From positions 12,791,145 to 12,855,144 of the forward strand of contig OX465103.1 in NCBI GenBank assembly GCA_949987565.1: a DNA stretch of 64,000 nt. Reading direction: 5' to 3'. Source of the stretch: Luidia sarsii (taxonomy: Eukaryota; Echinodermata; Asteroidea; Paxillosida; Luidiidae). The notes beneath the pieces are model-generated. The model saw nothing but the letters and a program-made list of their open reading frames with translations, was not told where the DNA came from and did no database searches. A program made the position numbers and the translations under genes. Numbering within the stretch: the first letter of the stretch is position 1; each line of letters opens with the position of its first letter. Positions 1 through 10,077 of the stretch are shown here, one piece after another.

Positions 1-168
1 AATCTTAACAATGAAGAATGTATTGAAATGTGGAAATCTGAGAACAATATGTGGAACGATGTATCTTGTTCTGCTAATGACAATTATGTGGTTTGTGAGT
101 TTCCCTCTTCAAGCCCAAAGATGACCTGCCTGCAGGCTGATGCCAACGGCCGTTTCACTGGCCAATAA
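1..168 (+). CDS. C-type lectin, B type, 3' end only (partial at window edge)
   Basis: The first 55 codons in the window are the C-terminal third of a B-type lectin, identical in sequence to the end of the gene at 4858-5388, exactly 5220 bp downstream. It enters just after the QPD sugar-binding triplet. What remains is the NNEEC acidic segment, the MWND calcium-binding segment, the last CTLD cysteines, and the tail motif CLQADANGRF before TAA at 166-168. The rest of the gene lies before base 1. A candidate poly(A) signal AATAAA follows at 542. It is a truncated view of an otherwise intact gene, not a pseudogene. Confidence 0.9.
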   Translation, partial: NLNNEECIEMWKSENNMWNDVSCSANDNYVVCEFPSSSPKMTCLQADANGRFTGQ

Positions 169-541
169 CTGACCAGTCACAGCAACAAGGAGTTTTGATC
201 AATAACTCAACAGGAGTCAACAAATAGACAGGCTTCATGAACTGAACTTTACTCACACCCAAGTCAACTATGTATGGACATGGACAGCAATCATGAAAGG
301 TGAATAATCATTTGCCACATTTTGATACAAACAGCATTTGTTGATGAAAGCTCAATGAAAGAATGAATAATTTGTGAGGATCCATGTACCGGTATAAAAG
401 CTGGAAACTCTTGACGGTGTTTGCCACTGAAAAAGAAATGGATGGTTTTCAAAGTTGACCATCTTTCTCCTGGAAAAGGGGATATTATGTAGATTTCAAC
501 TTTTTATTCAAATGTTAACCAGACCATTGTTCGAGTGCAAA

Positions 542-547
542 AATAAA
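542..547 (+). promoter_or_regulatory. candidate poly(A) signal of B-type lectin
   Basis: A canonical AATAAA lies 374 bp after the B-type stop codon. The same signal is kept behind the other B genes at 5762, 20928, 36105 and 48206. I found no equally clear AATAAA close behind the A, D or E genes. Confidence 0.45.
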
Positions 548-1236
548 GAATGGGTTTAATGAAGGCAATTTGAAAGGTAAATTTTATCCAACTAACACTC
601 ATTTGAAGATTCAATTTCATTCTGTGAAAGAGATTTCTATGAAAGCCCTCTGGATAGTGTGTACACTGTGATGCCAACTTTCATTAGTATGAAGTCAACA
701 AAATAATCAGGTCACATACATTGTGTTGACACAAAAACGTTGAGAAACTATCTATAGGCCTAATCTTAACCATTTCTATTTTAGTAATCATATGTACCGG
801 TATACACACCAATTGACAAGGCATTTTTCTTTCCCATACTTAGCAATGTGGGATGGTAAGCAAGATTATTTCCACTCTTGCTTGGCAGTTGTTATTTCAA
901 CTTCTCCCCCACAATTGATCTAAATTTTAGCTTGACGTGTCCATTTATACTCTCAATTCCTTCAACCAATATCCCTTAATTAAGTCCATGTTTTCCTTGT
1001 CCACATCAATAGGTTGCTTGTTGACTGAGTGAAACCATCAGCAATGAACGCATATCATGAATAACAAAGTGGGTCTATTCATGAGAAAACTTAGCATCCT
1101 GGATATTTACAACAACAAAAAACCATTCTAGACAATAAAGCAAATGGTTTACAACAAAGATGGTTATAAATAAGATGCTTGCAACTAAGACTCATGCAAT
1201 TGTGTTTACCATCAGAGGGAATACAATTCATTTGAA

Positions 1237-1345
1237 GGCAGGGTGTACATGGTCTGATGGGAAAGGGACATGGCAGGCAGCCACCAGTGGCCAACTGAGA
1301 GTCCCTCGGGCAAAGTATCTTTACAACCAATGTCTGATTGAGATC
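1237..1345 (+). pseudogene. relic CTLD fragment (N-terminal part of domain)
   Basis: Translated in one frame this stretch reads GCTWSDGKGTWQAA, then GQLRVPRAKYL, then NQCLI. It lines up with the CTLD segment SCYQ-DGK-TWQDAS, GGLVVP and HQFI of the lectin at 53123, minus the part with the second core cysteine. At the DNA level the DGK-TW stretch matches that gene at about 20 of 27 bases. It has no start, no signal peptide and no rest of the domain. Copies sit about 300-400 bp before most array genes: near 4449, 6457, 9669, 12852, 19607, 21622, 24834, 28017, 34783, 36800, 40028, 46884 and 48901. Confidence 0.6.
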
Positions 1346-1430
1346 AAAGCAAAGCACTGACACAGGGAGTCAGCCAGTTCCATTTGGATGTGCATGCAAC
1401 TGCATGGTAGGCATCTTTAATATGTAGGAG

Positions 1431-1642
1431 TCTGCAGCTCTCTGCAGTGTGAGAACATTGCAACACCAGACTCATCAGACATTGACAGGATTTGTGGGCA
1501 AAGGAGTAAGACTGGAAAACAACACATATCAGTGAATGCTCATCTGAGTTTTCTTTGACTGCAAAAGGACTGAGCGTATACAAGGAAATAGTGACTGGAC
1601 ATCAGCTGCTTAAATCAGGCTTGACTTAAAGACACCGGACAC
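1431..1642 (+). promoter_or_regulatory. conserved promoter / 5' leader block of the array lectins
   Basis: The 210 bp before the first ATG are nearly the same in front of every full-length array gene, including D genes whose sequence further upstream is unrelated. The block opens with paired CTGCAG sites (CTCTCTGCAG), continues through ACACCAGACTCATCAGAC, and ends in GACACCGGACACATG. There is no conserved TATA box: A genes have GTATACAAGG near -75, but B and D genes have GTAGACAAGG. Only the last ~80 bp are recognisable before the edge gene at 53123. Conservation at this edge fits a core promoter plus 5'UTR; the transcription start is not identifiable by eye. Confidence 0.5.
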
Positions 1643-2176
1643 ATGAGTTCTGGCAGTATGGAGCTCATTTGGCTGGTTAGTGTCATCATGGCTGCATGTG
1701 TTCATGCCCAGCATTGCCAGCCTGGTCAAGAAGGATTTGGTAATTCTTGCTACCAGCTGCTGAATGGGACAATGACTTGGCAAGATGCATCTCAAGCCTG
1801 CTCTGACATGGGAGGTGGCTTGGTGGTTCCAGACTCCTTCAGTGAAAATCAGTTCATCGGGGAGATGTTCCAAAGGAAAGTGACTAGCGGTAATCTTTGG
1901 ATTGGCTGCACTGACCAGGAGGAGGAAGGCAAGTGGGTGAAGTCTGGTGATGAGGCAGGCAAGGAATGCACCTACACCAACTGGGCAGATGGGCAGCCGG
2001 ATAATGCTGGCACTGGAGAAGACTGTGCTCATAAGTATTATCCAGATGATCTCTGGAATGATGCACCTTGTTCCCAGACAAATTATGGGATGTGTAAGTT
2101 CACCATCAGTCCCTCTTCAAGCCCAAAGATGACCTGCCTGCAGGCTGATGCCAACGGCCGTTTCACTGGCCAATAA
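1643..2176 (+). CDS. secreted C-type lectin, A type (QPD, galactose-type)
   Basis: A 177-residue secreted lectin in a single exon. Residues 1-22 form a signal peptide (hydrophobic ELIWLVSVIMAACVHA, likely cut before QHC). Residues 25-151 are a long-form CTLD: C25/C36 hairpin pair, core C53/C151 and C128/C143. C89 and C109 are likely an extra pair. The calcium and sugar site is complete: Q118-P119-D120, E126, and W138-N139-D140. QPD is the family signature for galactose or GalNAc, so a Ca-dependent galactose-type lectin is expected, probably for microbe recognition or agglutination (inference). N41 (NGT) is a glycosylation sequon. The tail (155-177) carries a further cysteine in CLQADANGRF. 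The ATG at codon 6 has a better start context (A at -3, G at +4) than the first ATG. Confidence 0.92.
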   Translation: MSSGSMELIWLVSVIMAACVHAQHCQPGQEGFGNSCYQLLNGTMTWQDASQACSDMGGGLVVPDSFSENQFIGEMFQRKVTSGNLWIGCTDQEEEGKWVKSGDEAGKECTYTNWADGQPDNAGTGEDCAHKYYPDDLWNDAPCSQTNYGMCKFTISPSSSPKMTCLQADANGRFTGQ

Positions 2177-4857
2177 CTGACCAGTCACAGCAACAAGGAG
2201 TTTTGATCAATAACTCAACAAAGAGTCAACAAATAGACAGGCTTCATGAACTGAACTTTACTCACACCCAAGTCAACTATGTATGGACATGGACAGCAAT
2301 CATGAAAGGTGAATATCATTGGGGAAAATATTTGATTCAAACTGATGTTTACTACAAATATGAATTTGTGCATTTTTATGTGGATAAGGTTTTAAAACTC
2401 ATAATTGATAGGTGTACAGATATATAATCATTGGAAAGAATAATTAATAGTTTTTCCAAGTCGTTGCCATTGCTGATGAGCACTGATAGCAAAAGGGGCA
2501 AATTGATTTGTGCCTTCAAACATCTCATGGGCATTCTTTAAACTAGTCATTGTGTGGATCATTTGCGACCAGTTAGAAATTCAAACTATAACAATCTGGT
2601 TATGTGTAACTATGAAGGAAGATACTTGGAGACAAAACACATGTACACACATGTACGGACACACACTGTTGTGTGAGGCATGGCAGCGGCGTGGCATGCA
2701 CTGTGTGCACAGTTGGGATGGGGTGTGGTAATACCGGTGTGCCATGGTTTGCATGCATATGGCCTGGATCTCTTGATGGTTCTCAGCAATGCCTGCAAAC
2801 CTCATTACAATAACAAAGGGTACGCCCCATATGAAAACTGATTACTACTGGTCATAATGCGTGACGTGTACGAAGTCACGTTTGATAAATATATGAATTA
2901 TGCATGATTTCCTTACAAGTGGCGCACATATGGGTTTGTGTGCAATGTGTACAGTATAGCTTGACTGCGTATGAGCCCCACCCCCATTTTTGAGTCTTGT
3001 GATTGGCCGAGAGATCACCTTGGACAAGGCAAGCAGACAGTAACAGCAGAAGCTAACATTTTGCTTGGGAAAAGCATATTTCAACAGAAAGGAAGACAAA
3101 TTAATTTTCTTCACTAAGAATCTCCCGCATTAGCTATAGGAGAGTATGATTTTTTTAAGCCAAGAAAATGGCGCCACTAAGAAAGAAATTTTTTGTCATT
3201 AATTCTGTGTAATTGGAACCCCAATCAATCAGTTGACAAAATAGTAATGATATATAAATCAGCCAGAAAGAGGTCTAGTCAGGAAAAGGGAATTTGGACA
3301 TTGTCTTGTGAACAGTAAAGGGTTAAAGCTTTCAGAGTGTTTATTAGCATATTGAGGAATAAGGTTTTCAAATGTATAGTAATAGATGACATTTTTTTGG
3401 GCATTGGAAATATAAGAAGCAGAATCAGGAAAAGGGAAAAATATCTTGTGGGATTTTTTTTAATATCATTCAATGTTTTCATCATTTGTGTACAGTAAGA
3501 TTACAAACCCTTCATTCAGTATCAATGATTTATTTGTAAATATCCGTACTTGGTGTTTCAAGATCATATCCAGATTTGTTCTCATTCTGGATGTTTTGGA
3601 GCACTTGTAGAACAAAATTAGATGAATATTCTTTTGCACCATTTACATTTCTCAGTGTGATTTTTAAAAATCAATCAGTTATTGCTTTTTAATCATAATA
3701 ATGAATTTTTCTCACATCATCAGTGTTTCTATGTATCTTTTGGAGAAAAAAAGCTAAAGCTAATATTTGCTTTTTGAAAATTTTCAAAATGTTTTAAAAT
3801 AATGGTCAATATTGTGATTTGAGGTAGATGCATATGGTTGGTCTCTTCAGAGTGTATCGTGCATTTAAAGAATTATTGGGGATTTTGAATTCACAGTGTT
3901 TGCACAATAGCAGAGTTTAGAGTGTCAAGAAAAAGGAGCTAAAAATAGTTTGACTTTTGCAAATGTCTTTTCATAATCATGTCTTTTCATCTTTTAAAAT
4001 GAAATTTGGAATTCAGTTAACTGAAGCAGGCAAGATAAGTGGGTGAGGTCTACTGATGAGGCGGGCCAGGAATGCAAACAATGGGAATACTGGCATTTTC
4101 TAATTTCCCAATGATATATCTATATGCACACCAGTTGACATGCCATTTGCCTTTCCCCTACTTAGCAAATAGCCATGGAAGAGCACTTCCACTCTTGCAT
4201 GGTAGTTGTTATGGCAACTTCTCCCTCAATAAGGCTATTACAATAGAACGCTTGCTGCTTGTGCCAAACCTTTGGAAGTGGAGGCATGTGCTTGATTAAA
4301 AAGGAGAAGAATTACTTTTTTTTAATAATTGGCACAACTCAGCATCAGACACGGTGTCTGAACAGGGACCCTAACAATGACCAAAATGGCTTCCAACAAA
4401 GAGGAGGCTTGCATCTTTTGCTTACCAACAGAGGGTAAAGAAATTGGAAGGCAGGTTGTACATGGTCTGATGGGAAGGGGACGTGGCAGGCAGCCATCAG
4501 TGGCCAACTGAGAGACTCCCTCAGGCAAAGTATCTTTACAACCAATGTCTGATTGAGATCAAAGAAATGCACTGACACAGGGAGTCAGCCAGTTCCATTT
4601 GGATGTGCATGCAACTGCATGGTAGGCATCTTCAATCTGTAGGAGTCAGCAGCTCTCTGCAGTGTGAGAACATTGCAACACCAGACTCATCAGACATTGA
4701 CAGGATTTGTGGGCAAAGGAGTAAGACTGGAAAACAACACATATCAGTGAATGCTCATCTGAGTTTTCTTTGAATGCAAAAGGACTAAGTGTATACAAGG
4801 AAATAGTGACTGGATATCAGCTGGTCAAATCAGGCTTGACTTAAAGACACCGGACAC
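2177..4857. repeat. A-to-next-gene spacer, copy 1
   Basis: This 2.68-kb AT-rich spacer recurs at 7397-10077 and 22562-25242, and partly at 37740-40433 and 49841 onward. It contains a CA/TG-rich stretch (about 2640-2730), two decayed CTLD fragments (4029-4075 and 4449-4562) and the promoter block before 4858. Small ORFs here are shared by all copies only because the DNA is near-identical. No gene is recognised. Confidence 0.8.
4029..4075 (+). pseudogene. relic CTLD fragment (middle of domain)
   Basis: About 47 bp match the lectin coding segment for GKWVKSGDEAGQEC, with a 5-bp insertion after GGCAAG that breaks the frame; the following 30 bases match at about 25 positions. It lies before the N-terminal relic (4449), so the two pieces are in swapped order and probably come from different lost copies. 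Equivalents lie at 9249, 12435, 19257, 24414, 27600, 34433, 39600, 46535 and 51798. None occurs in the B-to-A spacers. Confidence 0.75.
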
Positions 4858-5388
4858 ATGAGTTCATGCAGTATGGAGCTTATTTGGCTGGTTAGTGTCA
4901 TCATGGCTGCATGTGTTCATGCCCAGCATTGCCAGCCTGGTCAAGAAGGATTTGGTAATTCTTGCTACCAGCTGCTGAATGGGACAATGACTTGGCAAAA
5001 TGCGTCTCAAGCCTGCTCTGACATGGGAGGTGGCTTGGTGGTTCCAGACTCCTTCAGTGAAAATCAGTTCATCTGGGAGATGTACAAAAAGAAGCTACCC
5101 TCAAACAGTGATTTTTGGATTGGCTGCACTGACCAGAAGGAGGAAGGCAAATGGGTGAAGTGCAGTGATGAGGCAGGCCAGGTGTGCACCTACTTCAGAT
5201 GGGATACAAACCAACCAGACAATCTTAACAATGAAGAATGTATTGAAATGTGGAAATCTGAGAACAATATGTGGAACGATGTATCTTGTTCTGCTAATGA
5301 CAATTATGTGGTTTGTGAGTTTCCCTCTTCAAGCCCAAAGATGACCTGCCTGCAGGCTGATGCCAACGGCCGTTTCACTGGCCAATAA
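4858..5388 (+). CDS. secreted C-type lectin, chimeric: A' 5' end, B body (QPD)
   Basis: An intact 176-residue lectin. Its first codons and all upstream sequence match the A' genes (MSSCSMELIW, GAGCTTATT), while from about 5000 on it is B type (CAAAATGCGTCTC, then WEMYKKKLPSNSDFW). Standard B genes start MSFC with GAGCTCATT. The body has Q119-P120-D121, E127 and W139-N140-D141, so the galactose-type calcium site is complete. It has two sequons (N41 NGT, N48 NAS) and a B-specific extra cysteine at residue 102. The exchange lies inside the shared 5' coding sequence, so the frame is kept. The downstream flank is B type. Probably functional, but under the A' upstream region. Confidence 0.9.
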   Translation: MSSCSMELIWLVSVIMAACVHAQHCQPGQEGFGNSCYQLLNGTMTWQNASQACSDMGGGLVVPDSFSENQFIWEMYKKKLPSNSDFWIGCTDQKEEGKWVKCSDEAGQVCTYFRWDTNQPDNLNNEECIEMWKSENNMWNDVSCSANDNYVVCEFPSSSPKMTCLQADANGRFTGQ

Positions 5389-6862
5389 CTGAACAGTCAC
5401 AGCAACAAGGAGTTTTGATCAGTAACTCAACAGGAGTCAACAAATAGACAGGCTTCATGAACTGAACTTTACTCACACCCAAGTCAACTATGTATGGACA
5501 TGGACAGCAATCATGAAAGGTGAATAATCATTTGCCACATTTTGATACAAACAGCATTTGTTGATGAAAGCTCAATGAAAGAATGAATAATTTGTGAGGA
5601 TCCATGTACCGGTATAAAAGCTGGAAACTCTTGACGGTGTTTGCCACTGAAAAAGAAATGGATGGTTTTCAAAGTTGACCATCTTTCTCCTGGAAAAGGG
5701 GATATTATGTAGATTTCAACTTTTTATTCAAATGTTAACCAGACCATTGTTCGAGTGCAAAAATAAAGAATGGGTTTAATGAAGGCAATTTGAAAGGTAA
5801 ATTTTATCCAACTAACACTCATTTGAAGATTCAATTTCATTCTGTGAAAGAGATTTCTATGAAAGCCCTCTGGATAGTGTGTACACTGTGATGCCAACTT
5901 TCATTAGTATGAAGTCAACAAAATAATCAGGTCACATACATTGTGTTGACACAAAAACGTTGAGAAACTATCTATAGGCCTAATCTTAACCATTTCTATT
6001 TTAGTAATCATATGTACCGGTATACACACCAATTGACAAGGCATTTTTCTTTCCCATACTTGGCAATGTGGGATGGTAAGCAAGATTATTTCCACTCTTG
6101 CTTGGCAGTTGTTATTTCAACTTCTCCCCCACAATTGATCTAAATTTTAGCTTGACGTGTCCATTTATACTCTCAATTCCTTCAACCAATATCCCTTAAT
6201 TAAGTCCATGTTTTCCTTGTCCACATCAATAGGTTGCTTGTTGACTGAGTGAAACCATCAGCAATGAACGCATATCATGAATAACAAAGTGGGTCTATTC
6301 ATGAGAAAACTTAGCATCCTGGATATTTACAACAACAAAAAACCATTCTAGACAATAAAGCAAATGGTTTACAACAAAGATGGTTATAAATAAGATGCTT
6401 GCAACTAAGACTCATGCAATTGTGTTTACCATCAGAGGGAATACAATTCATTTGAAGGCAGGGTGTACATGGTCTGATGGGAAAGGGACATGGCAGGCAG
6501 CCACCAGTGGCCAACTGAGAGTCCCTCGGGCAAAGTATCTTTACAACCAATGTCTGATTGAGATCAAAGCAAAGCACTGACACAGGGAGTCAGCCAGTTC
6601 CATTTGGATGTGCATGCAACTGCATGGTAGGCATCTTTAATATGTAGGAGTCTGCAGCTCTCTGCAGTGTGAGAACATTGCAACACCAGACTCATCAGAC
6701 ATTGACAGGATTTGTGGGCAAAGGAGTAAGACTGGAAAACAACACATATCAGTGAATGCTCATCTGAGTTTTCTTTGACTGCAAAAGGACTGAGCGTATA
6801 CAAGGAAATAGTGACTGGACATCAGCTGCTTAAATCAGGCTTGACTTAAAGACACCGGACAC
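5389..6862. repeat. B-to-A spacer, copy 2
   Basis: Same content as 169-1642 at +5220 bp: AATAAA at 5762, relic CTLD fragment at 6457-6565, promoter/leader block at 6651-6862. Differences seen are single bases, such as the one at 6062. Confidence 0.8.
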
Positions 6863-7396
6863 ATGAGTTCTGGCAGTATGGAGCTCATTTGGCTGGTTAG
6901 TGTCATCATGGCTGCATGTGTTCATGCCCAGCATTGCCAGCCTGGTCAAGAAGGATTTGGTAATTCTTGCTACCAGCTGCTGAATGGGACAATGACTTGG
7001 CAAGATGCATCTCAAGCCTGCTCTGACATGGGAGGTGGCTTGGTGGTTCCAGACTCCTTCAGTGAAAATCAGTTCATCGGGGAGATGTTCCAAAGGAAAG
7101 TGACTAGCGGTAATCTTTGGATTGGCTGCACTGACCAGGAGGAGGAAGGCAAGTGGGTGAAGTCTGGTGATGAGGCAGGCAAGGAATGCACCTACACCAA
7201 CTGGGCAGATGGGCAGCCGGATAATGCTGGCACTGGAGAAGACTGTGCTCATAAGTATTATCCAGATGATCTCTGGAATGATGCACCTTGTTCCCAGACA
7301 AATTATGGGATGTGTAAGTTCACCATCAGTCCCTCTTCAAGCCCAAAGATGACCTGCCTGCAGGCTGATGCCAACGGCCGTTTCACTGGCCAATAA
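6863..7396 (+). CDS. secreted C-type lectin, A type
   Basis: The protein is identical to that of 1643-2176 (177 residues, QPD at 118-120, WND at 138-140), and the DNA is also essentially identical over at least 1.4 kb upstream and 2.6 kb downstream. It opens the first full 15.17-kb unit. With two other identical copies at 22028 and 37206, this is the most strongly homogenised gene type. Divergence is too low to tell purifying selection from recent copying. Confidence 0.92.
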   Translation: MSSGSMELIWLVSVIMAACVHAQHCQPGQEGFGNSCYQLLNGTMTWQDASQACSDMGGGLVVPDSFSENQFIGEMFQRKVTSGNLWIGCTDQEEEGKWVKSGDEAGKECTYTNWADGQPDNAGTGEDCAHKYYPDDLWNDAPCSQTNYGMCKFTISPSSSPKMTCLQADANGRFTGQ

Positions 7397-10077
7397 CTGA
7401 CCAGTCACAGCAACAAGGAGTTTTGATCAATAACTCAACAAAGAGTCAACAAATAGACAGGCTTCATGAACTGAACTTTACTCACACCCAAGTCAACTAT
7501 GTATGGACATGGACAGCAATCATGAAAGGTGAATATCATTGGGGAAAATATTTGATTCAAACTGATGTTTACTACAAATATGAATTTGTGCATTTTTATG
7601 TGGATAAGGTTTTAAAACTCATAATTGATAGGTGTACAGATATATAATCATTGGAAAGAATAATTAATAGTTTTTCCAAGTCGTTGCCATTGCTGATGAG
7701 CACTGATAGCAAAAGGGGCAAATTGATTTGTGCCTTCAAACATCTCATGGGCATTCTTTAAACTAGTCATTGTGTGGATCATTTGCGACCAGTTAGAAAT
7801 TCAAACTATAACAATCTGGTTATGTGTAACTATGAAGGAAGATACTTGGAGACAAAACACATGTACACACATGTACGGACACACACTGTTGTGTGAGGCA
7901 TGGCAGCGGCGTGGCATGCACTGTGTGCACAGTTGGGATGGGGTGTGGTAATACCGGTGTGCCATGGTTTGCATGCATATGGCCTGGATCTCTTGATGGT
8001 TCTCAGCAATGCCTGCAAACCTCATTACAATAACAAAGGGTACGCCCCATATGAAAACTGATTACTACTGGTCATAATGCGTGACGTGTACGAAGTCACG
8101 TTTGATAAATATATGAATTATGCATGATTTCCTTACAAGTGGCGCACATATGGGTTTGTGTGCAATGTGTACAGTATAGCTTGACTGCGTATGAGCCCCA
8201 CCCCCATTTTTGAGTCTTGTGATTGGCCGAGAGATCACCTTGGACAAGGCAAGCAGACAGTAACAGCAGAAGCTAACATTTTGCTTGGGAAAAGCATATT
8301 TCAACAGAAAGGAAGACAAATTAATTTTCTTCACTAAGAATCTCCCGCATTAGCTATAGGAGAGTATGATTTTTTTAAGCCAAGAAAATGGCGCCACTAA
8401 GAAAGAAATTTTTTGTCATTAATTCTGTGTAATTGGAACCCCAATCAATCAGTTGACAAAATAGTAATGATATATAAATCAGCCAGAAAGAGGTCTAGTC
8501 AGGAAAAGGGAATTTGGACATTGTCTTGTGAACAGTAAAGGGTTAAAGCTTTCAGAGTGTTTATTAGCATATTGAGGAATAAGGTTTTCAAATGTATAGT
8601 AATAGATGACATTTTTTTGGGCATTGGAAATATAAGAAGCAGAATCAGGAAAAGGGAAAAATATCTTGTGGGATTTTTTTTAATATCATTCAATGTTTTC
8701 ATCATTTGTGTACAGTAAGATTACAAACCCTTCATTCAGTATCAATGATTTATTTGTAAATATCCGTACTTGGTGTTTCAAGATCATATCCAGATTTGTT
8801 CTCATTCTGGATGTTTTGGAGCACTTGTAGAACAAAATTAGATGAATATTCTTTTGCACCATTTACATTTCTCAGTGTGATTTTTAAAAATCAATCAGTT
8901 ATTGCTTTTTAATCATAATAATGAATTTTTCTCACATCATCAGTGTTTCTATGTATCTTTTGGAGAAAAAAAGCTAAAGCTAATATTTGCTTTTTGAAAA
9001 TTTTCAAAATGTTTTAAAATAATGGTCAATATTGTGATTTGAGGTAGATGCATATGGTTGGTCTCTTCAGAGTGTATCGTGCATTTAAAGAATTATTGGG
9101 GATTTTGAATTCACAGTGTTTGCACAATAGCAGAGTTTAGAGTGTCAAGAAAAAGGAGCTAAAAATAGTTTGACTTTTGCAAATGTCTTTTCATAATCAT
9201 GTCTTTTCATCTTTTAAAATGAAATTTGGAATTCAGTTATCTGAAGCAGGCAAGATAAGTGGGTGAGGTCTACTGATGAGGCGGGCCAGGAATGCAAACA
9301 ATGGGAATACTGGCATTTTCTAATTTCCCAATGATATATCTATATGCACACCAGTTGACATGCCATTTGCCTTTCCCCTACTTAGCAAATAGCCATGGAA
9401 GAGCACTTCCACTCTTGCATGGTAGTTGTTATGGCAACTTCTCCCTCAATAAGGCTATTACAATAGAACGCTTGCTGCTTGTGCCAAACCTTTGGAAGTG
9501 GAGGCATGTGCTTGATTAAAAAGGAGAAGAATTACTTTTTTTTAATAATTGGCACAACTCAGCATCAGACACGGTGTCTGAACAGGGACCCTAACAATGA
9601 CCAAAATGGCTTCCAACAAAGAGGAGGCTTGCATCTTTTGCTTACCAACAGAGGGTAAAGAAATTGGAAGGCAGGTTGTACATGGTCTGATGGGAAGGGG
9701 ACGTGGCAGGCAGGCATCAGTGGCCAACTGAGAGACTCCCTCAGGCAAAGTATCTTTACAACCAATGTCTGATTGAGATCAAAGAAATGCACTGACACAG
9801 GGAGTCAGCCAGTTCCATTTGGATGTGCATGCAACTGCATGGTAGGCATCTTCAATCTGTAGGAGTCAGCAGGTCTCTGCAGTGTGAGAACATTGCAACA
9901 CCAGACTCATCAGACATTGACAGGATTTGTGGGCAAAGGAGTAAGACTGGAAAACAACACATATCAGTGAATGCTCATCTGAGTTTTCTTTGACTGCAAA
10001 AGGACTAAGTGTATACAAGGAAATAGTGACTGGATATCAGCTGCTCAAATCAGGCTTGACTTAAAGACACCGGACAC
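7397..10077. repeat. A-to-A' spacer, unit 1
   Basis: Near-identical to 2177-4857. It carries relic CTLD pieces at 9249-9295 and 9669-9782 and the promoter block ending at 10077. No gene is seen. Confidence 0.8.

Larger units (their letters stand above)
169..1642. repeat. B-to-A spacer, copy 1
   Basis: This 1.47-kb spacer lies between a B-type and an A-type lectin and recurs at 5389-6862, 20555-22027, 35731-37205 and 47833-49306 with only scattered differences. It holds an AATAAA at 542, a TATAAAAG preceded by ACCGG near 391 with no good ORF behind it, a decayed CTLD fragment (1237-1345) and the conserved promoter/leader block (1431-1642). The short ORFs in it have no recognisable domains. 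Confidence 0.8.
1643..6862 (+). repeat. array unit 0, 5220 bp (A gene + A'/B chimera)
   Basis: Sequence from 1 on reappears from 5221 on with a fixed 5220-bp offset for about 9.9 kb. I saw only a handful of single-base differences over the first 4.8 kb (for example at 4020/9240 and 4494/9714). The unit equals the 15,165-bp unit that follows minus 9,946 bp, which is exactly the distance from the start of the A' gene (10078) to the start of the B gene (20024). Confidence 0.9.

Noticed and set aside
1344..1583. 79-codon minus-strand ORF conserved upstream of most lectins
   Set aside because: Lies in the promoter/leader block whose DNA is near-identical in all units; no domain and no sign of coding constraint.
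1610..2032. 140-codon minus-strand ORF opposite the lectin genes, found again opposite other copies
   Set aside because: Exactly antisense to the lectin exon and conserved only because the lectin is. No signal peptide or domain; length follows from the codon use of the sense frame.
4268..4290. Possible ghost of the last Cys-rich exon (GTGGAGGCATGTG against 57,420)
   Set aside because: Only about 11 consecutive bases match and the surroundings do not align; likely chance.
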